Positions 1 through 5,602 of a DNA stretch of 10,130 bases are shown here, piece by piece. Both the position numbers and the translations under genes were made by a program. The stretch is from JBHHYN01 sp046757565. Lineage in GTDB: Bacteria; Pseudomonadota; Gammaproteobacteria; Eutrophobiales; Eutrophobiaceae. The notes below the pieces were generated by a model. The model did not search any database. It was given only the letters and a program-made list of their open reading frames with translations, and was not told the origin of the DNA. The stretch's first letter is position 1; each line of letters starts with the position of its first letter. The stretch is from NCBI GenBank assembly GCA_046757565.1, contig JBHHYN010000107.1, positions 1 to 10,130 on the forward strand, given 5' to 3'.

Positions 1-24
1 TTTATTCAAAAGTCTTTCTTGTTA

Positions 25-49
25 ACCCACAGATTCTGCTGAAGAGCCA
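25..49. repeat. Dispersed 25-nt repeat, copy 1
   Basis: These 25 bases match 7945-7969 at 23 of 25 positions, in the same orientation; the differences are at 38 (G versus T) and 46 (G versus C). The core ACCCACAGATT also occurs inverted at 7891-7901. Both copies are intergenic. This suggests a short dispersed intergenic element or the end of a non-autonomous mobile element. No transposase gene or target-site duplication is visible, so its nature is inferred. Confidence 0.55.
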
Positions 50-152
50 AAAATAAATATGCAAGCTTTTTTTGATTTATTTTTGTTGAACCGGGTAAAT
101 TTTCCGGGCAAAGGCGTGGAATTTAGCTGTTAGCACACGATAATGCCTCCTG

Positions 153-179
153 TTGACAGTGTCTTGGCCATACGACACT
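153..179 (+). promoter_or_regulatory. TTGACA box overlapping a 6-bp inverted repeat (possible promoter/operator)
   Basis: A perfect -35-like TTGACA (153-158) is followed by the inverted repeat AGTGTC (158-163) / GACACT (174-179) with a 10-nt spacer. It lies about 65-90 bases upstream of the dUTPase-like gene. No convincing -10 hexamer sits 16-18 bases downstream of the TTGACA; the best -10-like word, TAGAAT at 201-206, is too far away. The site could be an operator or a transcript hairpin, or it could be chance. Confidence 0.25.
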
Positions 180-243
180 CTCCTGGATAAATAAATAGAG
201 TAGAATCCCGTCAACTTTCAGAAAATAATCCCTGGTGTGCATA

Positions 244-702
244 ATGAATAGCGATAATAAAGATATGTTGGCAAGTATCTTCAAAATGCAAATTGAGTTG
301 AATAATTATGTATTTGAGAAGAACAAATTGAAAGATGATGAAGGTAACTGCTTGAAAATGAAGGTAATTTACGATGCCGTTACGAATGGGGAGTTGATGG
401 TCAATAATTTGCCGAATAAGTGGTTATCCCATTACTCGAAAGCCATGGGGGAAGAACTTAAAGAATTAAACGAGGAATTATTATGGAAGTGGTGGAGCAG
501 GGATAAGATTGATATCCAGAATATCCGGGTTGAACTGATTGATATTCTGCATTTCCTTGTTTCTGCAATGATTTCCTCAGGACTGACGCCCGAGAAGGTA
601 TTCGATGTATATCGCCAAAAACATGCTGTGAATATTAACAGGCAGGATAGTGGTTATAGCAAGGCCACCAAAACAGAGGATGATAATAGAAGCATAGGTT
701 AG
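244..702 (+). CDS. Dimeric (all-alpha) dUTPase-like NTP pyrophosphatase
   Basis: The protein is 152 aa from ATG 244; an in-frame GTG at 235 would add three residues, and neither start has a good ribosome-binding site. It resembles the all-alpha dimeric dUTPase / MazG-like superfamily (dUTPase_2), which hydrolyses dUTP to dUMP and PPi in the cytoplasm. Numbered from the ATG, visible marks are the acidic helix EELKELNEELLWKWW (70-84), the second metal motif ELIDILHF (97-104, Glu97 and Asp100) and the C-terminal stretch KHAVNINRQDSGYS (126-139). By hand count it is only about 37% G+C, clearly lower than its neighbours, and it stands alone, which suggests horizontal acquisition. It converges on the RRM gene. 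The superfamily is well supported; dUTP rather than another NTP as substrate is inferred. Confidence 0.8.
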   Translation: MNSDNKDMLASIFKMQIELNNYVFEKNKLKDDEGNCLKMKVIYDAVTNGELMVNNLPNKWLSHYSKAMGEELKELNEELLWKWWSRDKIDIQNIRVELIDILHFLVSAMISSGLTPEKVFDVYRQKHAVNINRQDSGYSKATKTEDDNRSIG

Positions 703-775
703 AACGGGTCTTCATACGCTCCACCCAGGACCGGTAGACTGGTGGCACATCAGGGCGTACTGGCGCGTTCCTGGT

Positions 776-1048
776 TTAACGCCGTTTCCGCTTGTGGTAG
801 CGGCTTTTTTTGGGATCTTCAAAGCGTACGCGAAGGTGCTTGCCATTATAATCCTTTCCGTCAAGGCCGGCGACTGCAGCCCTGGCTTCGTGACCTTCCA
901 TTTCAACAAAACCGAAGCCCCGGCATTGACGGGTAAAGATATCCGCCGCCAGGTGGATGGAGCGGACGGTGCCAAATTCAGAAAACAGCTCTGTGACGGT
1001 CTGTTCTGATGCCTCGGCAGGTAAGTTTCCGACAAACATTTTTTTCAA
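776..1048 (-). CDS. RRM-domain RNA-binding protein, 90 aa
   Basis: This is a small single-RRM protein like the Rbp proteins of bacteria. RNP2 is MFVGNL (residues 4-9) and RNP1 is CRGFGFVE (42-49), carrying the aromatic residues used for stacking on single-stranded RNA. The RRM fills residues 3-78 and is followed by a short basic tail, KKSRYHKRKRR. I chose the TTG at 1048 because GAGGA lies seven bases upstream; the ATG three codons later would sit about 16 bases from it. The gene lies downstream of the cold-shock gene on the same strand, with a terminator hairpin and a second hairpin between them. Its 3' end on the opposite strand forms a terminator for the facing dUTPase-like gene. Rbp genes are often cold-regulated, but the RNA targets are unknown. 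Confidence 0.9.
   Translation of the reverse strand: MKKMFVGNLPAEASEQTVTELFSEFGTVRSIHLAADIFTRQCRGFGFVEMEGHEARAAVAGLDGKDYNGKHLRVRFEDPKKSRYHKRKRR
788..811 (+). terminator. Intrinsic terminator for the dUTPase-like transcript, inside the RRM gene
   Basis: On the + strand CCGCT (788-792) pairs with AGCGG (799-803) around a six-base loop, and seven T follow (805-811, after C804). This is a compact rho-independent terminator 86 bases after the dUTPase-like stop codon. On the other strand the same bases encode the basic tail of the RRM protein, so they serve both genes. Confidence 0.7.
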
Positions 1049-1066
1049 CTAAATATCCTCGTTGAA

Positions 1067-1084
1067 AGGCGCTGGCAGGCGCCT
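1067..1084 (-). promoter_or_regulatory. Hairpin in the leader of the RRM gene
   Basis: AGGCGC (1067-1072) and GCGCCT (1079-1084) form a perfect six-bp, GC-rich inverted repeat with a six-base loop. On the - strand it sits after the T-tract of the csp terminator and about eight bases before the GAGGA ribosome-binding site of the RRM gene. No T-run follows, so it is not a classical terminator. A role in translational control or mRNA stability is inference. Confidence 0.45.
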
Positions 1085-1094
1085 AGGTGGGTGT

Positions 1095-1131
1095 AAAAAA
1101 ACGGTCAACCCTGTTGCACATTACAGGGTTG
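1095..1131 (-). terminator. Intrinsic terminator downstream of csp
   Basis: The nine-bp inverted repeat CAACCCTGT (1106-1114) / ACAGGGTTG (1123-1131) has an eight-base loop. Read on the - strand it is followed, four bases later, by seven T (complement of 1095-1101). It begins 20 bases after the csp stop codon. It is convincing for csp, and it also stands in the path of any csp-RRM readthrough transcript. Confidence 0.8.
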
Positions 1132-1151
1132 TTTCCCCAATCAGCTACGAG

Positions 1152-1358
1152 TCAGCTCGCAGCAGATACGTGTGTAGCCTGGGGGCCCTTTGCTCCACTC
1201 TGGATCTCAAACTGTACGGTCTGACCCTCTGACAGGGTCTTGAAACCACTCCCCTCAATTGCTGAAAAGTGGACAAAAACATCGGGGCTGCCATCAGAAG
1301 GGGTGATAAAGCCGTAGCCTTTCGATTCATTGAACCATTTAACGGTACCTGTGACCAT
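1152..1358 (-). CDS. Cold-shock domain protein (CspA family), 68 aa
   Basis: This is a complete cold-shock domain protein of family-typical length, binding single-stranded RNA or DNA in the cytoplasm and melting RNA secondary structure. The opening TGTVKWFNESKGYGFI carries RNP1 (KGYGFI, 13-18), RNP2 is VFVHF (27-31), and the ending SGAKGPQATHV is typical of the family. ATG 1358 is supported by GAGGA seven bases upstream. A strong terminator follows the stop, and an RRM gene lies beyond it on the same strand. The upstream gap of more than 600 bases leaves room for the long leader common in cold-induced csp genes. The sequence cannot say which CspA paralogue this is, or whether it is cold-induced. 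Confidence 0.95.
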   Translation of the reverse strand: MVTGTVKWFNESKGYGFITPSDGSPDVFVHFSAIEGSGFKTLSEGQTVQFEIQSGAKGPQATHVSAAS

Positions 1359-1979
1359 GAAATTTTCCTCTACTTATATCAATAAAAATAATGTTTGTTG
1401 CCTTGCAGTTCAGTAAAAGCAAATTACAGGAGATACCGAAATGGAACTTCTGAAATGACTGACCTTTCGTGCAAAAACGGATGCTAGTGTAACCGACTAG
1501 GGCGGAAAATACGAGTGTGAGCGGCAAGTGATTAAACACCGGGGATAAATCCGTACTGCACAGGAACTATCCAGCCACTCCGTGTTATTAAAGTAAAACA
1601 GTAGGAAGTGTTCAGAAATGTTCGTTTTGTACCGTAATAATTCGTAATTAATAAATTAAAATCAATGAGTTATATAAAATTCTGTTGTTCGAATCAGATG
1701 TGGTCAATAATAATGCCTGTCGGGACTGGGTCCCGCCCCAGTAGTCATCTCTCCTATACGAAGAGTGAGTGAATAGAGAAGAAACCCGCTGTGTATATGT
1801 TACCGATGCTCTGGAAATTCTGTTCATTGAGGGGTAGATGGTCGATTTGCCGGGGCCGCATACGCTCTGGGGGCAAACACCGGCAATTCCTCTTCACGCC
1901 GCTCATTGCAAGCAAATAGAAACCATGTTTCTCATGCTGATTAGTCAACCCCTTGTAAGATTTCCCGGATGGAGGTCAG
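1359..1979. other. 621-bp intergenic region with competing inverted repeats
   Basis: No convincing gene is present. On the - strand near csp, TACACT (complement of 1486-1491) is a possible -10 box without a good -35; it would give a csp leader of about 120 nt. CTAGT (1484-1488) and ACTAG (1496-1500) flank it. Bases 1620-1685 are very AT-rich. At 1721-1742 two hairpins share bases: CGGGAC/GTCCCG (1721-1735) and ACTGGG/CCCAGT (1725-1742). At 1846-1886 two more compete: TTTGCC/GGCAAA (1846-1851 with 1872-1877) and TTGCCGG/CCGGCAA (1847-1853 with 1880-1886). The right half is presumably the promoter and leader of the Sel1 gene. A small RNA is possible but not shown. Confidence 0.5.
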
Positions 1980-3242
1980 ATGTCCCGTAACAAGACGTTT
2001 TCCATAGCCCCATCGAAAGATATTTCCAGACTCCTCACCCAGGCGAAGAGGGGTGTTCTCTCCGCACAATTGACACTCGCTAATCTGTATGAGAGTGACA
2101 GGGGACTTTTCGATATCGGCCTTGCGGCCCTATGGTATCTTGAGGCGGCCCAGCAGGGCTCCGCTGAGGCGCAGGCACGCATTGGCGAGATGTATCTGAA
2201 TGGCACCGGTATTGCCAAAAACCATGGTGAGGCCATCAACTGGTTGCGTAAGGCGGCAGGTCAGAATAATGCCGATGCCTTGTCCAGCCTGGCCTGGTGC
2301 TATCGAAAGGGTATTAAGGTCAGGAAGAGCGATAAGCGTGCATTCAGCTTGTATCACAAGGCGGCCAAACTGGACCATGCTGGGGCAGGTTATAACCTGG
2401 GCTATATGTATGCCAATGGCTATGGTGTCAAACAGAATATAAGTAAGACATTAAAGTGGTATCAGCTGGCGGCGAAGCAGGGCAATATGAAGGCGCAATT
2501 AGGGCTCGGATTAATGTATGCGCGGGGAAAGGGTGTTGCCAGGAATGATATCGAAGCCGTGGAGTGGTACAGAAAAGCGGCCGAGCAGGGTTATGCCAAG
2601 GCCCAGTATAACCTTGCCTTTATGTATGCTGAAGGACGGGGAGTTCCACAGGATGATGTGCAGGCGGCAAAATGGCAACGGCAGGCCGCCCTGCAGGGAT
2701 TTGCCCGGGCTCAGTATAACCTGGGTCTCTGTTATCTGCATGGCAGGGGCGTGGAACAAGACCCTTCCGAAGCACTGGAATGGTTGCTTAAAGTCGCCTC
2801 AAAGGCCTATCGTAAGGCGCAGTATCAACTTGGCAAGATCTATGCCGGGGGTATCGGTGTGCCGGCGGACAACCGGGAGGCAATCAGCTGGTTTCGCCTT
2901 GCTGCCAATCAAGGCTATGCCAAGGCCCAATACCGGCTTGGCAGATTGTTTGCAGAGGGTGTGGGTGTGGAGCAGGATGATGCAGTCGCCTGCAACTGGT
3001 ATCTGAGAGCATCTCAAGCAGGGTATGTACCGGCCCAGTATCATCTCGGTATCATGTATACCAAAGGCCGGGGTGTGCCGAAGGATTATGTCAGGGCCTA
3101 TAGCTGGTTATTTGTCGCGGCGGCGTCACGAGCCGCTCATACGAAACAGATGTTGAAAAAAATTGGCAGGAGATTAAATCGTGAGCAACTGGCCGAGGCA
3201 ATCAAACTTGGTGAACGATTAAGCCTGGAATACGGGAAGTAG
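1980..3242 (+). CDS. Sel1-repeat protein with ten repeats
   Basis: This 420-aa protein is built almost wholly of Sel1-like (TPR-related) helical repeats. The first runs from about residue 26 to 60, and nine more of exactly 36 residues fill 61-384. Each has an AQ-x-x-LG-x-MY-x-x-G-x-GV loop and a W(Y/L)-x-x-AA-x-QG ending, giving a solenoid that usually scaffolds protein-protein contacts. A 36-residue charged helix closes the protein. No signal peptide or membrane segment is visible, so a cytoplasmic location is likely. ATG 1980 has GGAGG four bases before it. It is a lone gene on the + strand with no clear partner. The family call is secure; the role is unknown. Secreted Sel1 proteins in other bacteria act in signalling or host contact, but this one lacks a signal peptide. 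Confidence 0.92.
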   Translation: MSRNKTFSIAPSKDISRLLTQAKRGVLSAQLTLANLYESDRGLFDIGLAALWYLEAAQQGSAEAQARIGEMYLNGTGIAKNHGEAINWLRKAAGQNNADALSSLAWCYRKGIKVRKSDKRAFSLYHKAAKLDHAGAGYNLGYMYANGYGVKQNISKTLKWYQLAAKQGNMKAQLGLGLMYARGKGVARNDIEAVEWYRKAAEQGYAKAQYNLAFMYAEGRGVPQDDVQAAKWQRQAALQGFARAQYNLGLCYLHGRGVEQDPSEALEWLLKVASKAYRKAQYQLGKIYAGGIGVPADNREAISWFRLAANQGYAKAQYRLGRLFAEGVGVEQDDAVACNWYLRASQAGYVPAQYHLGIMYTKGRGVPKDYVRAYSWLFVAAASRAAHTKQMLKKIGRRLNREQLAEAIKLGERLSLEYGK

Positions 3243-3456
3243 GGCCCTTGCGGGAACTGGATGATAGCCTATCGCCACTCTCCACAGTAGATTGGTCTTT
3301 CATTTACAAATCCTGTTAATATCCATTTAGGGAAGCTCTGGATTAGTACATCCCTATACTGCCGGAACCCCCGACTTAATCAGAATTTCATTAGGTACTG
3401 ATTTGAATTTTGTAGTCACTGAGGAAACACTGGTGTGTGCTGCAGGGAGGAACTGT
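3243..3456 (+). promoter_or_regulatory. Intergenic region upstream of the UGPase gene with a possible promoter
   Basis: No gene and no intrinsic terminator for the Sel1 gene is visible. TATACT at 3355-3360 is a good -10-like hexamer about 95 bases before the UGPase ATG, but no good -35 lies at the usual distance. GGGAGG at 3445-3450, six bases before ATG 3457, is a strong ribosome-binding site and decides the start. Confidence 0.3.
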
Positions 3457-4698
3457 ATGACGGTTAAGGATGTAATTCATCAGGGTTTTCCTGAGTGCGT
3501 GATGACAATAGAACTGAAATCCCGGTTGCGAGAGTTCGGCATTAATATGAAATCATTCTCTGCAAAATTTACTCCTTTCGCGGAACGCATGCTGGCTGAG
3601 AGCCTGCCGGAAATTGCCATAGAGACATTCAGGCATTACTACTTGCAGTTGCTCGAAGGGAATACGGGCACCATTGCCGAGCAGGATATTCGTCCTGTTT
3701 CAGAACTTGTTGACGCGGAATCCATTGTCCCCGAGGTAACCGGAATCGGGGAGAAGGCGGTTTCCCGGACGGTTTTAATCAAATTAAATGGCGGGTTGGG
3801 AACAAGCATGGGGCTTGACCGCGCCAAATCACTTCTCAGGATTAAAGGGAACCTCTCTTTCCTGGATATCATTGCCCGGCAAGCGATCAGGAAAAATATC
3901 CCATTGATATTGATGAACAGTTTTGCCACCCGCGAAGATTCATTGGCTGCGCTGAAGCCCTATCCTGAGCTTTGGAACAATGATTTGGATATTGATTTCG
4001 TTCAACACAAGATCCCCAAGATCAACAAATCCGATATGGGCCCGGTTGATTGGCCCCGGGCCCCACATCTGGAGTGGTGTCCTCCAGGACATGGGGATCT
4101 CTATATTGCCTTGTTTACCAGCGGTCAGATTGAACGCTTGCTTGACCGCGGGTATGAATATGCGTTCGTCTCAAATGCCGATAATCTCGGCGCTGTGTTG
4201 GATACAGCCATTTTGGGTTATTTTGCAGAACAACATATACCGTTGCTAATGGAAGTAACCGAGCGGACGCAAGCCGATAAAAAAGGTGGCCACCTGGCCC
4301 GTATGGCGAACGGGCAGCTGCTCCTCAGGGAATCAGCCCAATGCTTGCCGGAAGAGATGTCTGCTTTTCAGGATATCACCCGGCACAAATTTTTTAACAC
4401 CAATAACCTCTGGCTGAACTTGCGCACGCTTGAAAGCGTTATGGCGGAGAAGAAGAACATTTTGGGTTTACCTCTCATCCGTAATGAGAAAACAGTCGAC
4501 CCCGGTGATGCAGGCTCGCCACCCGTATATCAATTGGAAACTGCTATGGGATCTGCGATTTCGGTTTTCGATGGCGCCCAGGCAATACGGGTCCCGCGCA
4601 CGCGATTCTTCCCCGTTAAGACAACCAGTGATTTAATGACAATCCGTTCTGATGCCTATTGCCTGACTGATGATTGCCGACTCATAATTAACCCGTAG
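3457..4698 (+). CDS. UTP-glucose-1-phosphate uridylyltransferase, eukaryotic-type (UDPGP family), short form
   Basis: The enzyme makes UDP-glucose from UTP and glucose-1-phosphate, for glycan or trehalose-type synthesis. It belongs to the eukaryote-type UDPGP family, not bacterial GalU. In the 413-aa protein from ATG 3457 the family motifs are in order: LNGGLGTSMG (110-119), Lys124 in the KSLL segment, PPGHGD (209-214), SNADNLGA (239-246), NTNNLW (314-319) and RFFPVKTTSDL (383-393). The upstream in-frame TTG at 3403 is less likely because only the ATG has a good ribosome-binding site. The protein stops about 20 residues after the last motif, where eukaryotic UGPases continue for roughly 80-100 residues as a left-handed beta-helix domain. 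No remnant fits in the 127 bases before the NYN stop. Activity on UDP-glucose rather than another UDP-sugar is inferred. Confidence 0.88.
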   Translation: MTVKDVIHQGFPECVMTIELKSRLREFGINMKSFSAKFTPFAERMLAESLPEIAIETFRHYYLQLLEGNTGTIAEQDIRPVSELVDAESIVPEVTGIGEKAVSRTVLIKLNGGLGTSMGLDRAKSLLRIKGNLSFLDIIARQAIRKNIPLILMNSFATREDSLAALKPYPELWNNDLDIDFVQHKIPKINKSDMGPVDWPRAPHLEWCPPGHGDLYIALFTSGQIERLLDRGYEYAFVSNADNLGAVLDTAILGYFAEQHIPLLMEVTERTQADKKGGHLARMANGQLLLRESAQCLPEEMSAFQDITRHKFFNTNNLWLNLRTLESVMAEKKNILGLPLIRNEKTVDPGDAGSPPVYQLETAMGSAISVFDGAQAIRVPRTRFFPVKTTSDLMTIRSDAYCLTDDCRLIINP

Positions 4699-4724
4699 TG
4701 AAAGCCTGAATGGTTGTCCATTAA

Positions 4725-4754
4725 AAGGAACCTCTGATAATCAGAGTTTCCCTT
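4725..4754. terminator. Hairpin between convergent UGPase and NYN genes (likely bidirectional terminator)
   Basis: CTCTGAT (4732-4738) and ATCAGAG (4740-4746) are perfectly complementary. The pairing continues outward with AAGG-type bases on the left and TTCC-type bases on the right, broken by mismatches. The flanks are A-rich on the left and T-rich on the right, as expected of a hairpin working in both directions between facing genes. The T-tract is imperfect, interrupted by CCC. Confidence 0.55.
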
Positions 4755-4825
4755 AATATAACACCGGGTATCCTGACTGTAAGCAGGTAGTAATTTATGG
4801 AGGAAGCAGGCGTCTGTCAGATGTT

Positions 4826-5341
4826 TTACTGTTTTCTTTTCTGAGGTTTCTTGGGCGCCAGTGTAAACCAGTCTTCCTTAGTGATTTCATGGTAATAATC
4901 TGCTTCTTCCAGAAGTAGTTTGGAAGTAGAGCTGAGAACAGAGGTGATTTCAACCCGGACGCCTTCTGTCTTCAAGTGACGGACCAATTCAATAAAGTCC
5001 GAATCTCCCGACATGATGATGATCGTGTCTACTTTGCTTGCCAACTGCATGGCATTGATTGTCAATGGGATATCGGCGCTTTTATGACAAGGACGGACCG
5101 AACCATGGTAGTTGGAATAGAGGCGTTCCTGCAGTTTGGATGAAATGTTTTTACCTTCTCGAAAGTAGATGAGACGGTTCAGTCCGCGGTTATACAGTAA
5201 TTTGGGAATGAGGGTGTCGAAATTAAGCATAGTCTGTTTATCACCGGTCTCATCATGAATGCTTCGTTCGATATTATTGCCATCGATCAAGATCGCGACA
5301 GACTGGCTGATTGTAACTTCTTCGGGATGTTGATTATTCAT
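4826..5341 (-). CDS. NYN-domain protein (LabA/DUF88 type), putative ribonuclease
   Basis: A 171-aa NYN-domain protein of the PIN-like fold, a family of metal-dependent RNases. The acidic residues expected at the active site are visible: Asp20 in ILIDGNN (17-23), Asp90 in KSADIPL (87-93), and Asp113 and Asp115 in MSGDSDF (110-116). The domain covers about residues 14-155, and the tail is lysine-rich (KKPQKRKQ). No OST-HTH/LOTUS domain follows, as it does in many LabA proteins. No strong ribosome-binding site precedes ATG 5341, but the domain begins soon after it and no better start is evident. A possible small ORF lies 57 bases upstream on the same strand. The fold and nuclease residues are clear; the RNA target is unknown. 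Confidence 0.88.
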   Translation of the reverse strand: MNNQHPEEVTISQSVAILIDGNNIERSIHDETGDKQTMLNFDTLIPKLLYNRGLNRLIYFREGKNISSKLQERLYSNYHGSVRPCHKSADIPLTINAMQLASKVDTIIIMSGDSDFIELVRHLKTEGVRVEITSVLSSTSKLLLEEADYYHEITKEDWFTLAPKKPQKRKQ

Positions 5342-5398
5342 TAAATATACTGCTTTCTTTGAGGTTCCGGTTAATATAACGTTTCAGGCGCAGAGGCA

Positions 5399-5602
5399 CT
5401 ATAGGGAATCAGTAAATGAAAAGCAAAGTGAGTTGTCTTCAGGAAGATTCAATGTTTTTTTCAGATGCTGCTCCGAAACAGTTTCCGGATTCAGTACATA
5501 TAATCGGCCCCGCAGAATGGTACCTGTAGCGCTCTCCAGTAGTGGACCTGGCAGTATGTACGCTATTCGCTTGAAATAATGGTATTCACCATGTCGCATC
5601 AT
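5399..5602 (-). CDS. Possible small hypothetical protein (67 aa)
   Basis: This open frame lies between the NYN gene and thiI, and its start overlaps the beginning of thiI by 24 bases on the opposite strand. The predicted protein has a balanced composition and protein-like codon choice, for example GAA TAC CAT TAT TTC AAG. It matches no family I recognise and has no signal peptide or clear membrane helix. No ribosome-binding site precedes ATG 5602 or ATG 5599. If real it could be co-transcribed with the NYN gene 57 bases downstream. If not, the stretch is simply the thiI promoter region. Confidence 0.3.
   Translation of the reverse strand: MMRHGEYHYFKRIAYILPGPLLESATGTILRGRLYVLNPETVSEQHLKKTLNLPEDNSLCFSFTDSL

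Noticed and set aside
91..107. CCGG...CCGG palindrome in the left intergenic region
   Set aside because: Only four or five solid pairs with a mismatched loop and no T-run or neighbouring start, so it is likely chance.
712..1035. 107-codon frame on the - strand over the RRM gene
   Set aside because: It is another frame of the RRM gene, which has clear RNP1 and RNP2 motifs and a good ribosome-binding site.
1687..1695. GTTCGAATC, resembling a tRNA T-loop
   Set aside because: The flanking bases do not form a T-stem, and the AT-rich 70 bases upstream do not fold as acceptor, D and anticodon arms.
1754..1948. 64-codon frame on the - strand in the large gap
   Set aside because: No ribosome-binding site and no recognisable family; it overlaps the inverted repeats and reads as random translation.
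2200..3006. Direct DNA repeats and long alternative frames inside the Sel1 gene
   Set aside because: They follow from the 36-residue protein repeats read in other frames and are not a separate repeat array or CRISPR.
3403..3456. TTG start extending the UGPase by 18 residues
   Set aside because: No ribosome-binding site before the TTG, whereas ATG 3457 has GGGAGG six bases upstream; family similarity begins later.
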